Positions 25,937 to 34,690 of a DNA stretch of 34,843 bases are shown one piece after another. Where the stretch lies: contig DDWE01000108.1 in NCBI GenBank assembly GCA_002345625.1, forward strand, positions 1-34,843. Direction: 5' to 3'. The position numbers and the translations under genes were made by a program. The DNA is from Desulfuromonadaceae bacterium UBA2294 (lineage in GTDB: Bacteria; Desulfobacterota; Desulfuromonadia; Desulfuromonadales; UBA2294). How positions within the stretch are numbered: the first letter of the stretch is position 1; each line of letters begins with the position of its first letter. Under the pieces are notes generated by a model. It ran no database searches and was not told the DNA's origin. It saw nothing but the letters and a program-made list of their open reading frames with translations.

Positions 25937-27928
25937 ATGGGCGAACAGAAGACTCTCTATCGCATTGTTTTTCGAGGCGATATGTCCTTTGAATATGAAC
26001 CGGATGAGGTGCGCGAAAACCTGCGCAACCTCTGCCGCTTCGATGACGCTTATCTTGATCGTATCTTCACCGGTGAGCCTGCTGTCCTGAAAAACAAACT
26101 CACCCTGGAGACGGCGCAGAAGTACAAGGCTGCCCTCGACAAGACCGGCGCAATCTGTCAACTCGAGCAGTTGCCAAACACCGTCGGACCCGTAACAGTC
26201 GCGACGATAGAGCTCGCGACCGAGCAGGAACCGCATCAGGTTGCGACGCCGAAAACGGCCACAGCCGATGCCTGCCCGAAGTGTAACACCCCGCGCGACG
26301 GTGCCTTAAACTGTCCAGGCTGTGGCATCATCTTTGCCAAGTATGACCGCGCCCGAGAGCGCCAGGCCGCCCTCGATCGCGCGGAAATGCCAGTCAACCC
26401 CGCCCCCGCTCAAGCCACCAGCGCTCCGGTCGAGCCACCGGATGGTCCCTCCCGCCAGCCGTTGCCCCGTTCATCAACAGGTGAGAGCACCGATGCGCTG
26501 GACCGTCTGTTCGCCCATCTCGACGCGCACCGGGAGCAGGCTTTTCTGCTCAAAGCCTTTCTGACCATCGCCGCTATCCTGATAATCAAGGCCGCCCTTG
26601 GTGGGTTGATCGGTTTTTTCCTGCTGTTCCTCCCCTTCGCCTTCTGGATCGGCATCCGCATCCAGGCACAAAACTCAGGCCAGCCGTTTTTAGCCGTGCT
26701 GCGTGAACACATCACGTTCATGCCAGTAATGTACGCCGAAGGGGAGAAAAAAACGGAAGGGGCTGCCTGGGTCACCTACAGTCTGATTTTCACCAACATA
26801 CTGATTTTCTACGCCTACGAACTCAACGTCAACCCGCAGTTCATCTTCGATAACCTGATTTTCCTCCCCGAAAATCCGACCGCGCTCAACGTCCCGTTGA
26901 GTCTGTTCACCGCCTTTTTCCTCCATCTCAGCAGCGGACATCTCTGGGGGAACATGCTGTTTCTCTGGGCGGTCGGCACAGTGGTCGAAAAACGGATCGG
27001 TTGGCAGCGGTTTCTCCTCTTCTACATGCTCTGCGGCATCATGGCCGGCCTGCTCTCGGCGCTGGTCCATTACCTGTTCAGTCACGATGCGCTCCACGGT
27101 CTCGGCGCCTCGGGCGCTATTGCCGGAGTGATGGGGATTTTTGCTGTCCGCTGCTACTTTAAAAGCATGGTCTTCCCCCTGCCGATTCTCGGGATCTTCG
27201 CCCTGATTCTGCCGATCAGCCTCAAGGTGCGACTCAACTCGCTGGTGATCATCGGTCTGTTTTTCGCTATGGACCTCTCCGGCGGTATCGCTCAGGCCGC
27301 CGGAACCAGCAGCTCGAATATCGGTCACTGGGCACATATCGGTGGCATGCTCTGCGGCGTCGCCCTGGCAATGCTGAGCAACCTCGGCGAAGAAGCAATC
27401 GGCGAGCGCCACGTCGAAATCAGCCGGCAGGTCATGAGCAAAGGGGGAGACCTCTACGCCGGTGAGGAGTCGATGCGCCTGGCGCTACAACACAACCCGG
27501 ACAATACCGAGGTGATGCTGCTACTGGCACAGCTGCTGACCAAATTCGGTCCAGACCCCGAAGGGGACGAGCTCTACCGTCAGTCGATCAGCAGGCTGAT
27601 CGCCAGCAAGCCAAAAGAAGCAATGGCCGCCTTTCGTGACTACTACGACCGCACCATGCAGCCCGTCGACCCCGCAACCCAGCTGCGCCTTGCCGCCCTG
27701 TTCCAGCAGGCGGACGACCTGCCCTGGTCCGAACGCTGCCTGGAACTGCTCGCTGACAACCCGGCCACCCCGGCGGCCATCCGTGAACGCGCCGTATACC
27801 AGTGTGCGCGAATCAAGGAGTTGCTCGGGCAGGTGGATATCGCGATGCATTACTACCAGATCTTTATCGACAACTTCCCTGAGTCGCCGATGATCGCCAA
27901 GGCGCAGGCACGACTGACCGCGGGATAA
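25937..27928 (+). CDS. Rhomboid protease fused to zinc ribbon and repeat region
   Basis: A 663-residue membrane protein. Residues about 1-80 form a small alpha/beta module (TLETAQKYKAALDKTGAICQLEQ). A zinc ribbon follows with CPKC and CPGC ending GIIFAKYD. After a Pro-rich linker there is a first membrane segment near 220, then the rhomboid core with HLSSGHLWGN, catalytic Ser392 in GASGAIAG and His467 in GHWAHIGG. The C-terminal 170 residues are soluble and TPR-like (LALQHNPDNTEVMLLLAQLL). It likely cleaves membrane proteins; the substrate is unknown. The start MGEQKTLYR has GGAGAAGG upstream; an ATG 24 bp earlier is less likely. Confidence 0.88.
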   Translation: MGEQKTLYRIVFRGDMSFEYEPDEVRENLRNLCRFDDAYLDRIFTGEPAVLKNKLTLETAQKYKAALDKTGAICQLEQLPNTVGPVTVATIELATEQEPHQVATPKTATADACPKCNTPRDGALNCPGCGIIFAKYDRARERQAALDRAEMPVNPAPAQATSAPVEPPDGPSRQPLPRSSTGESTDALDRLFAHLDAHREQAFLLKAFLTIAAILIIKAALGGLIGFFLLFLPFAFWIGIRIQAQNSGQPFLAVLREHITFMPVMYAEGEKKTEGAAWVTYSLIFTNILIFYAYELNVNPQFIFDNLIFLPENPTALNVPLSLFTAFFLHLSSGHLWGNMLFLWAVGTVVEKRIGWQRFLLFYMLCGIMAGLLSALVHYLFSHDALHGLGASGAIAGVMGIFAVRCYFKSMVFPLPILGIFALILPISLKVRLNSLVIIGLFFAMDLSGGIAQAAGTSSSNIGHWAHIGGMLCGVALAMLSNLGEEAIGERHVEISRQVMSKGGDLYAGEESMRLALQHNPDNTEVMLLLAQLLTKFGPDPEGDELYRQSISRLIASKPKEAMAAFRDYYDRTMQPVDPATQLRLAALFQQADDLPWSERCLELLADNPATPAAIRERAVYQCARIKELLGQVDIAMHYYQIFIDNFPESPMIAKAQARLTAG

Positions 27929-28015
27929 ATTCACGGGCAACTAAGCAGCGCCCCCTAATCGATGATAAACTGTCGGTCAGTATAGCCACTACGTTTCTCC
28001 GGGAGACTCACGATC

Positions 28016-28258
28016 ATGTGCGCAACTAACAACCACGCCGGCATGCCGATCGCCATCACCCTTGAGGCCGGTACCTACTCCCGCTGCACCTGCGGTAAGT
28101 CGCAATCGCTCCCCTTTTGCGACGGCAGTCATGGCGGCAGCCGGCACCTTCCTCTGCAATTTACCCTGGAACAGCGCCAGAAGGTCTACCTGTGCAGCTG
28201 CGGGAAATCGACCCGACAGCCATTTTGCGACCAGAGCTGTGGAGTCGACCTGCCGTAA
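28016..28258 (+). CDS. Two-motif CDGSH-type iron-sulfur protein with variant second site
   Basis: An 80-residue protein with two CDGSH-like motifs. The first, CTCGKSQSLPFCDGSH, is canonical: three Cys and one His bind a redox-active, acid-labile [2Fe-2S] cluster. The second, CSCGKSTRQPFCDQSC, has Cys in place of the ligand His and Gln in place of Gly. If it holds a cluster it would be all-Cys ligated, which should shift potential and stability. Bacterial two-motif CDGSH proteins are usually small soluble redox or cluster-transfer factors. It follows the rhomboid gene by 87 bp, on the same strand. Confidence 0.9.
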   Translation: MCATNNHAGMPIAITLEAGTYSRCTCGKSQSLPFCDGSHGGSRHLPLQFTLEQRQKVYLCSCGKSTRQPFCDQSCGVDLP

Positions 28259-28438
28259 AAACAAATAGGGCGCTCACTACGACGGCCTGAAGCGCCTCGT
28301 CTTTGTAGCTTCTGCAGCACATCTTAATTTCATAACACAGCATGGTTTTCCAGTGCGCCACTTGGCCACAGTGAGCAAAGCGAAAATAAGGGGGAACTTA
28401 TTCCTCCAACCCCTCTCGCGACACACGGAGACACCGCC

Positions 28439-29341
28439 ATGCACCTCGACCAGATTTCCTACGACAAACTGGTAGAAAACCTCCACGACGGCCTGTACAT
28501 CGTCGATCGCAACCGGATTATTCAGAGCTGGAACAAAGCAGCGGAAAAGGTCACCGGATTCATGGCGGATGAGGTCATCGGCCGGTCATGTGCCGATGAT
28601 ATCCTCACTCATGTCGATCTGAACGGCAACAGCCTCTGCCTCGGCATGTGCCCTCTGGCGGCAACCATGGACGATACCGAGTCACGCGAGGCCGAAGTGT
28701 TTCTGCACCATAAAAATGGTCACCGGGTTCCGGTCTCGGTCCGTACCAGTACGCTGACCGACAAAAGCGGCGTCGTCATCGGCGGCGTTGAACTCTTCAC
28801 CGACATCAGCACCCTTGCGCATATCAAGGAACGGGTCAAAGAGCTTGAAGAGATGGCGATGCTCGATCGGCTGACCCGACTGGCCAATCGCAATTTTCTC
28901 GAAAAAGAGTTTGCCATCCGTTTCGAGGAGCAAAAAAGATTCGGAGTTGCGTTTGGCTGCCTGTTTATTGACATTGATCACTTCAAGAAATTCAACGACA
29001 CCCACGGCCACGATATCGGCGACCTGGTGCTGAAGTTCGTCGCCGACACCATGGTTGGCAATGCACGACCGTTCGATGTCATCGGCAGATGGGGCGGGGA
29101 AGAGTTTATCGGCATCATTCGCAACGTCAGCGCCGGGCAGCTTGAGCAGATCGGCAACCGGCTGCGGATGCTGGTTGAAAACTCATATCTTCAGGTCGGC
29201 GAACAAAAGCTTCAGGTGCGCATCTCCATCGGCGCGACCATGGTTACCGGTGAGGACGACATCGACTCGCTGATCAAACGCGCCGACACCCTTCTTTACG
29301 CCAGCAAGGCGGCGGGGAGAAACTGTCTGACCATGGGCTAA
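28439..29341 (+). CDS. PAS-GGDEF diguanylate cyclase
   Basis: A 300-residue soluble protein. Residues about 8-122 form a PAS domain (LHDGLYIVDRNRIIQSWNKAAEKVTG), with an unusual Cys-containing stretch SLCLGMCPL inside. A short coiled linker leads to the GGDEF domain, whose active motif is GGEEF at 219-223. An RxxD inhibitory site (RPFD, 210-213) lies five residues before it, so product inhibition by c-di-GMP is expected. The domain looks complete, with the DxLTxLxNR block at its start. There is no receiver or membrane segment, so the signal should be cytoplasmic. A ribosome site ACGGAGA lies upstream. It is convergent with the signalling operon and ends 18 bp from it. Confidence 0.95.
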   Translation: MHLDQISYDKLVENLHDGLYIVDRNRIIQSWNKAAEKVTGFMADEVIGRSCADDILTHVDLNGNSLCLGMCPLAATMDDTESREAEVFLHHKNGHRVPVSVRTSTLTDKSGVVIGGVELFTDISTLAHIKERVKELEEMAMLDRLTRLANRNFLEKEFAIRFEEQKRFGVAFGCLFIDIDHFKKFNDTHGHDIGDLVLKFVADTMVGNARPFDVIGRWGGEEFIGIIRNVSAGQLEQIGNRLRMLVENSYLQVGEQKLQVRISIGATMVTGEDDIDSLIKRADTLLYASKAAGRNCLTMG

Positions 29342-29359
29342 ATGCGGACCGGCTGCAAT

Positions 29360-31867
29360 TCAGTCGGACGAAGGTTGTTCCTCAAGGTTCTGCAGGGTTG
29401 CACGCAGGGTCGAAATCCGAAACGGTTTCTGCAGAAAGCCGGAGAGCCCCTTACCGAGAAATTTCTGGCTCACCTCCTGCTCGTTATAACCACTGGCCAT
29501 AATAATTTTGACGGTCGGGTCGATGCGCCGCAGTTCGCGAAACGCCTGCTCCCCGTCCATATGCGGCATGGTCAAATCCATCAGCACGCAGGCGATATTG
29601 GCGCGCTGCTCAGCGAAAACCTTCAGGGCCTCGCGCCCGTCGGCGGCGGTCACCACCGTGTAGCCCAACTCCACCAGCATATCCTTGCCAACGGCCCGCA
29701 CGGTCTCCTCATCATCGACCAGCAGAATCGTCCCGCTCCCCCTCCAGGCTGAATCGGTCACCGGCAGATCGTAAAGGGTCTCCGCCCGGGTTGAGGCCGG
29801 AAAGAGAACCTTGAACGTTGTCCCTTTGTCCGGTTCGCTATAGACCTTGATGGCGCCATGATGTCCGCGAATAATCCCGAGCACCGCGGCCATGCCGAGA
29901 CCCCGACCGGTAAACTTGGTGCTGAAAAACGGGTCAAACAACTTGCTGAGAGTCTCCTTGTCCATGCCGCAGCCGGTGTCGGCGACCTCGGTATAAACAT
30001 ACATCCCTTCCGGCAGCTCTTCATCGAGACTGGTCCCTTGCAGATACTGACGGTCACAATCCATCATCCCGGTGGAGATAGCAATAACGCCGCTGCGCTC
30101 GCCGATGGCCTCTGAGGCGTTGATCACCAGGTTCATCAGGATCTGCCGCACCTGAGTCGCGTCTGCTTCAATGGTCGGCAGATGCGGACTGTAGTTGAAG
30201 CGCAGGACCGCCTGCTTCGAAATCGAAACCTTCAGGATATGGAGCATCTCTTCGACGAGACTGTTGAGATTGAGGGGTTCGATGACAAAGCGCCCCTTCC
30301 CCGAGTAGGCAAGCATCTGCCGGGCCAGATCGGTGGCCTGACCGGCGGCCTTTTCGATCTGACGCAGATTTTCGACGGCGGGCGATTCCGGTGCCAATCG
30401 CATCAGCGCCAGGTCAGCATTGCCCAGCACCGCCATCAGGATATTGTTGAAGTCGTGCGCGATGCCACCGGCCAGGACGCCAAGACTCTCCAGCTTCTGT
30501 GCATGCAACATCTGCTGTTCGAGGCTGCGCTGCCGCTCGATCATGTTCACCCGCGCCGTAATATCGGTGGCCACCACCGCAAATTGCCCGGCACGAGGCG
30601 AAAAAGCGACGACGTCAAAATGGCGATCAAGGGCCTGCGAGTAATTTTGAAAATGGGCCGACTGGCCAGTCAGCGCCACCTGGCCGTAGGTCTCAATCCA
30701 GTACTCTTCAGTCACCGGCAACAGCTCACGCACAGTTCGGCCGACGATTTCGGTCGAACTTTTACCCATGAGCGTTTCAAACGCCGGATTGACATCAAGA
30801 AAACAATAGTCAACCGGCACCCCGGCGCTGTCGCAGATAACTTCGTGCAGCGCCATAGGCTGGATCATCGACCGGTTCAGGGTACGATAGCGCTCTTCGC
30901 TGAGCTGTAAATCTTCTACCGCTTGCTGCAACGCCGCTGTTCGTTCCTCCACCCGGGTTTCGAGAGAATCGCGTTCCAGCTTGAGATTGCCCGACATGGT
31001 GTTGAACGCCCCGGCCAGCTCCTGAAACTCCCGACCCGGGAAGACCGGCAGCGTCTCCCCCAGACACTGTTCATCGGTGGCGATCCGGCGCGCCTGATTG
31101 CGGATGACCTGAACCGGCTTCAGCACCAGCCGATCATAAAGCAGGTGCTTGATGGCCAGAAGAAGCCCGGCCGCCAAAGATAAAATCAGGGTTAACCGCC
31201 AGGAGAAAGGGAGAACGTCAGCGTAGGCCTGAGACAAAGGGATCCGGATCGAAACCGCTGAAATGGTGTCGCCGACCTGCCGGTGAAAACTGCGCTCACT
31301 GCCATACAGGGCGACCAAACCCTGAGGGGCTTCTTCGGGAGTGCTGTGGCACATCATGCAGGTCGATTCCAGCGTCTCCCCGCGGCGCATGACAACGTAG
31401 TATTGCGCCCCCTCAAATTTGCGGACCTCCGTCTCCTCTTCCAGCTTCGGATCCTGATTGAGCCGCAGCAAAAAATCGCGCTCGACCGCATCCGCCTCAT
31501 TCTGCGGACTGCGGGCATTGATCGCACACTCCTTATAATAAATTTCCTTGGATAACCTGTTTTCGGTCGCATGCTCGATCTGGCGCACCGCAAAGGTTGA
31601 AGACATCCAGGCCGGGTCAAAATAACCAGTCGCCAGCTGCTCTTTGACCAGAGGAAGAATCGCCGGCTTGAGGTGCTCACTGAAATAGGTGTGGATCGCC
31701 AGATTATGGGTCAGGATGATTTTTGCTTCCTGCCGGGCCTTCTCCAGTGACAGCTGCTGCATATTGTCCCGGACCAGAAAACCGATGGTCCCGGCCAAAA
31801 GCAGAAAGAACAGCCCACTGCTGAGCAGCAGGATCGCTTTCAAGCTGACTTTCGAAGATCGTGACAT
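29360..31867 (-). CDS. Hybrid histidine kinase with periplasmic c-type heme sensor domain
   Basis: An 835-residue inner-membrane protein. A membrane helix lies near residues 8-30. The periplasmic region resembles the Tll0287-like/DUF3365 family and has a c-heme site CMMCH (Cys170, Cys173, His174). A second helix near 230 leads to a HAMP-like linker, coiled coil, PAS domain, a kinase core with phospho-accepting His471 in GGIAHDFNNIL, an ATPase domain (DTGCGMD and GRGLGMAAVLG) and a C-terminal receiver with Asp764 (CVLMDLTMP). Heme-based sensing of redox state or gas is likely. The start is the ATG at 31867, with GAGG upstream; a GTG two codons earlier is possible. It is the last gene of the operon. 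Confidence 0.92.
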   Translation of the reverse strand: MSRSSKVSLKAILLLSSGLFFLLLAGTIGFLVRDNMQQLSLEKARQEAKIILTHNLAIHTYFSEHLKPAILPLVKEQLATGYFDPAWMSSTFAVRQIEHATENRLSKEIYYKECAINARSPQNEADAVERDFLLRLNQDPKLEEETEVRKFEGAQYYVVMRRGETLESTCMMCHSTPEEAPQGLVALYGSERSFHRQVGDTISAVSIRIPLSQAYADVLPFSWRLTLILSLAAGLLLAIKHLLYDRLVLKPVQVIRNQARRIATDEQCLGETLPVFPGREFQELAGAFNTMSGNLKLERDSLETRVEERTAALQQAVEDLQLSEERYRTLNRSMIQPMALHEVICDSAGVPVDYCFLDVNPAFETLMGKSSTEIVGRTVRELLPVTEEYWIETYGQVALTGQSAHFQNYSQALDRHFDVVAFSPRAGQFAVVATDITARVNMIERQRSLEQQMLHAQKLESLGVLAGGIAHDFNNILMAVLGNADLALMRLAPESPAVENLRQIEKAAGQATDLARQMLAYSGKGRFVIEPLNLNSLVEEMLHILKVSISKQAVLRFNYSPHLPTIEADATQVRQILMNLVINASEAIGERSGVIAISTGMMDCDRQYLQGTSLDEELPEGMYVYTEVADTGCGMDKETLSKLFDPFFSTKFTGRGLGMAAVLGIIRGHHGAIKVYSEPDKGTTFKVLFPASTRAETLYDLPVTDSAWRGSGTILLVDDEETVRAVGKDMLVELGYTVVTAADGREALKVFAEQRANIACVLMDLTMPHMDGEQAFRELRRIDPTVKIIMASGYNEQEVSQKFLGKGLSGFLQKPFRISTLRATLQNLEEQPSSD

Positions 31868-31953
31868 ACCCACACCTCATCGTATTGGGACGAACCAGAA
31901 TCGGTCCAAGCGCACCATAGGAGATGCGCCGGCATCGGCAAAAAGCCTTTGCG

Positions 31954-33240
31954 CTATTTTTTCGCGGCCTGCACCTTTTTCCGCGCCTGCTGCAGGGTGT
32001 TTTCCACCGCCGTAATCCATTGCGGGGTGAACCGCTCAGCATCAGTCAGCCAGGACAAAAGGCTGCTGACCGCGCCGGTCACCCCCGCCACGTCATCACA
32101 AACGGCAGCGACGATCAACCGGCCGGTGTTACGGAACCGGCCCGACAGCTCATCGTCAGTCCTGACGGCAAACTCTTGAGCCAAAACGGTGAAAATCGCC
32201 TCGGGGATAGCCTGAAGTCGTTCGGTTTTCAGGCGCTGCGCCGCTTCAAACAACCCCTCATATTCGGCCTTCCTGGTTGGCACGGCCGCCACCAGCTCCG
32301 CATACAACAGCTCCAGCTGCCGTTCGAGAGTGATCCGCGGCATGCCGCGGTTACCGAGGACCCGCCCCAGCCAATCGACCTGACTCAACCGCTGCACCGA
32401 CGACAAGCCGGCGAGGGTCACCAGCCAGGCGGCATCGCTTTTGGCAAAACTGCGGCCGCGGTCCTGATAGCGTTCATCAAAATAGGGGAACTCTTGTCGA
32501 CAACGCTTTGCCGCTGATACCGCCGCCGCCAACTCCCGCGCATCGGCCGGCACCGCATGATCCCCGGCCTCGGGGTTGAGCATCCCGGCGCTTGTGACTA
32601 TTTTTGCCGGATCGAGCGGATAAAGCGCCGTAAACAGAAGCTCGAGCTGGTCAAAGAAATCGAGAGCGACCTGAGTCAGGCGCTGAGCGTCACCTGCGGC
32701 CAGAGGAAAGTCGTTCATCGCCCGGCTAAAGGCCTTCCAGAACTCAGATGTTCTGTCTCCATAGCCGGTGTAATAATGGGCCGTCCCCCCGGTCTGTGCG
32801 CCGAAGATCTTCAAAACATCCGGCAGGTGGACGGCGTTGCCGAGGGTGGTCCCTTCCAGCACATAAAGAATACCCAGCAGATCGGTCGGCTGCTCAACCC
32901 GGTAGCGCCTGATGCGCTCAGCGATCTTGCGCGTCTGTTCAAGGGCCGCTTCACTATCACCAATCAACAGGGGATCGAAAAGGCTCAGATCCTGCCGGAG
33001 GTGGACCAGCCGCGACGGCCGGCCGAGGAACAGGGTGCGAATCTCACCGCTGTCGGTCAGCGACAGTTCATGCTCCAGAGTCCCCTGAATCACCGCCATG
33101 GCGCGCAACTGACCGACATAGCTCTCAATGGGAAGTTCACCGGCGTTCAGAGCCGTGATAAACGGCAGAGCCTCCATGCGGGCATGCTGTGCGCTGATGG
33201 CTTCTTTAAGGATCATCATCAATGGGGCAGGCGTTGTCAT
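31954..33240 (-). CDS. Heme oxygenase-like protein with unknown C-terminal domain
   Basis: A 428-residue soluble protein. Residues 1 to about 185 resemble bacterial (BphO-type) heme oxygenase: an N-terminal helix with QHARMEALPF holding the expected proximal His, and YVLEGTTLGNAVHL at the distal-helix position. True enzymes open heme to biliverdin, releasing Fe and CO. Residues about 190-428 form a largely helical domain (FAKSDAAWLVTLAGLSSVQR and VDWLGRVLGNRGMPRITLER) that I do not recognise. It could be an enzyme supplying biliverdin, a heme or bilin sensor, or a scaffold. The start has GGAGAGGA upstream. It sits 43 bp after the cobalamin-binding gene and 87 bp before the c-heme kinase. Confidence 0.75.
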   Translation of the reverse strand: MTTPAPLMMILKEAISAQHARMEALPFITALNAGELPIESYVGQLRAMAVIQGTLEHELSLTDSGEIRTLFLGRPSRLVHLRQDLSLFDPLLIGDSEAALEQTRKIAERIRRYRVEQPTDLLGILYVLEGTTLGNAVHLPDVLKIFGAQTGGTAHYYTGYGDRTSEFWKAFSRAMNDFPLAAGDAQRLTQVALDFFDQLELLFTALYPLDPAKIVTSAGMLNPEAGDHAVPADARELAAAVSAAKRCRQEFPYFDERYQDRGRSFAKSDAAWLVTLAGLSSVQRLSQVDWLGRVLGNRGMPRITLERQLELLYAELVAAVPTRKAEYEGLFEAAQRLKTERLQAIPEAIFTVLAQEFAVRTDDELSGRFRNTGRLIVAAVCDDVAGVTGAVSSLLSWLTDAERFTPQWITAVENTLQQARKKVQAAKK

Positions 33241-33282
33241 CTCGGTCCTCTCCGCAGAGTCAAGGCATAAGATCAAAAAACT

Positions 33283-33936
33283 TTAGTGGCGCGTCCGCTC
33301 AAGAGCATCGCGCAGGTTCAGGGCGACCACGCAATCCTTTAACTCATCAGGCAGCTCCGGCAAGGTCCTGAAGGCACCGCCGCCCAACATGATGCGCAGA
33401 CCGCCCCCGAACTCCCTGCGCACGGCCAAGACCAGTTCGATTACCTTGGGCAGATTGAACAGCATGGTTGATGAAATGCCGAACAGGTCTGCTTTGTGTT
33501 GCCGGATTGACTGAATCACCCCATCGACCGGGACGTTGGTTCCGAGAAACTGAACATCCCAGCCATCAGCCTCCAGAACATCGGCCACCATGTTGGCCCC
33601 GACCTGATGCAACTCCCCCTGCACCCCGGTCATCACCAGCCTGCCCCGCTGTCGGTCGGCGATCTCCAGGTGCTGATAAAGGTTGGACATGACGTACTGG
33701 GTGATGGCGGTCCCCATGTGTTCGTCGGCCACCGTGATCTGATTGTTCTCCCACAGCCGCCCGACTTCATAGAGTACTTCCTGAAAAACCTCCATGTAGA
33801 TCGCCGGAATCGGATAGCCACTCCGGTAAGCATCCATGATCAGGTCCAATGCCGACTTCCGCTTGCCGGCGAGAATCTCCCGCAGATAATCCTGCTGCAG
33901 AACGATCTTGAGCTGACTGGTATCGATCCCGGCCAT
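33283..33936 (-). CDS. Stand-alone cobalamin-binding sensor, CarH-like without DNA-binding domain
   Basis: A 217-residue soluble protein. Residues about 10-95 form the four-helix cap domain, with a W-x9-EH motif (Trp62, Glu72, His73). The Rossmann B12 domain follows, with the ligand motif ExHxxG (His110 in GELHQVGANMVADVLEADGW), LGTNVP and LGGGAF. W-x9-EH is the signature of adenosylcobalamin photoreceptors such as CarH, where the Trp covers the adenosyl group. No MerR helix-turn-helix is present, so output must pass through a partner, most likely the neighbouring response regulator. The residue after the Trp is Glu. A corrinoid methyl carrier is the main alternative, but those normally lie beside methyltransferase genes. 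Confidence 0.82.
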   Translation of the reverse strand: MAGIDTSQLKIVLQQDYLREILAGKRKSALDLIMDAYRSGYPIPAIYMEVFQEVLYEVGRLWENNQITVADEHMGTAITQYVMSNLYQHLEIADRQRGRLVMTGVQGELHQVGANMVADVLEADGWDVQFLGTNVPVDGVIQSIRQHKADLFGISSTMLFNLPKVIELVLAVRREFGGGLRIMLGGGAFRTLPELPDELKDCVVALNLRDALERTRH

Positions 33937-33956
33937 GGGTCATCCCTCTGTCTGTT

Positions 33957-34688
33957 TCAAGCTTTTTTATACTGACGCAGAACCTGTTCCGCGCACTCAG
34001 GACAATAACCGTGACTGAGAAAGCGGGTATTCTTTTTCAGGTAACTCACCACATCCTCCCAGGAGGTATCGGTGGTCTTCACCTTGCCACACTCCATGCA
34101 AATCGGCAAAACCTCCTGAATCTTGCGCAGGTGCCAGAACGACTGATCGAGCTGGTCATAGGCCGCTTTCAGGGTCAAATTGTCACTCTCAAGGGTCGAA
34201 TGGGCCTCGGCCAGGGTCTCCATCTGCGCCTCGGAATCCGAAACCGTCTGGTTTAACTGAGCAAGCTGCTGGATCAGCTGCCGGTTCTCCTGGATAAGCT
34301 GGTAGCGCTCGGCGATCGGCTTTAGAATCTTGACCAGCTTGACCCCATCCCACGGCTTGGTGATGTATTGCACAATCTGTCCCTGATTGACTGCGTCAAT
34401 CACCACCTCAAGGTCAGCGTAGCCGGTCAGCAGAACCCGGGCGGTATCCGGGCTGGTCCGGGCGGCCTTGGCCAACAGCTCCGCACCGGTCAGAACCGGC
34501 ATCCGCTGGTCGGCAATCACCATGGAGAAGATATGGTGGGAAGCCAGAAGCTTTAATGATTCGTTAACATCGGCGGTGGCAAAAACGTGAAAATCCTTGC
34601 GCAATAAATCGGCCAGGCTGTTCAGGACTTCCACTTCGTCATCGACAATGAGAACTTTGGGGTTTTCCGGTTTACCAATTTCAATCAC
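33957..34688 (-). CDS. Response regulator with C-terminal zinc-binding module
   Basis: A 243-residue protein. Residues about 10-125 form a receiver domain with VLIVDDE and phospho-accepting Asp60 (MVIADQRMP). A coiled coil follows (QENRQLIQQLAQLNQTVSD...). The last 60 residues carry LPICMECGKVK and SHGYCPECAEQ, a Cys4 module common at the end of deltaproteobacterial signalling proteins. There is no known DNA-binding or enzymatic output, so it probably works by protein contacts. Translation starts at GTG (34688), with GGAGG six bases upstream that overlaps the stop region of the preceding cyclase gene, so the two are coupled. It is likely phosphorylated by the hybrid kinase of the operon or another kinase. 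Confidence 0.9.
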   Translation of the reverse strand: MIEIGKPENPKVLIVDDEVEVLNSLADLLRKDFHVFATADVNESLKLLASHHIFSMVIADQRMPVLTGAELLAKAARTSPDTARVLLTGYADLEVVIDAVNQGQIVQYITKPWDGVKLVKILKPIAERYQLIQENRQLIQQLAQLNQTVSDSEAQMETLAEAHSTLESDNLTLKAAYDQLDQSFWHLRKIQEVLPICMECGKVKTTDTSWEDVVSYLKKNTRFLSHGYCPECAEQVLRQYKKA

Positions 34689-34690
34689 GT

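Noticed and set aside
26690..27412. Minus-strand open frame of 240 codons inside the rhomboid gene
   Set aside because: Rich in Glu/His/Asp, a typical antisense shadow of membrane-segment codons; no ribosome site.
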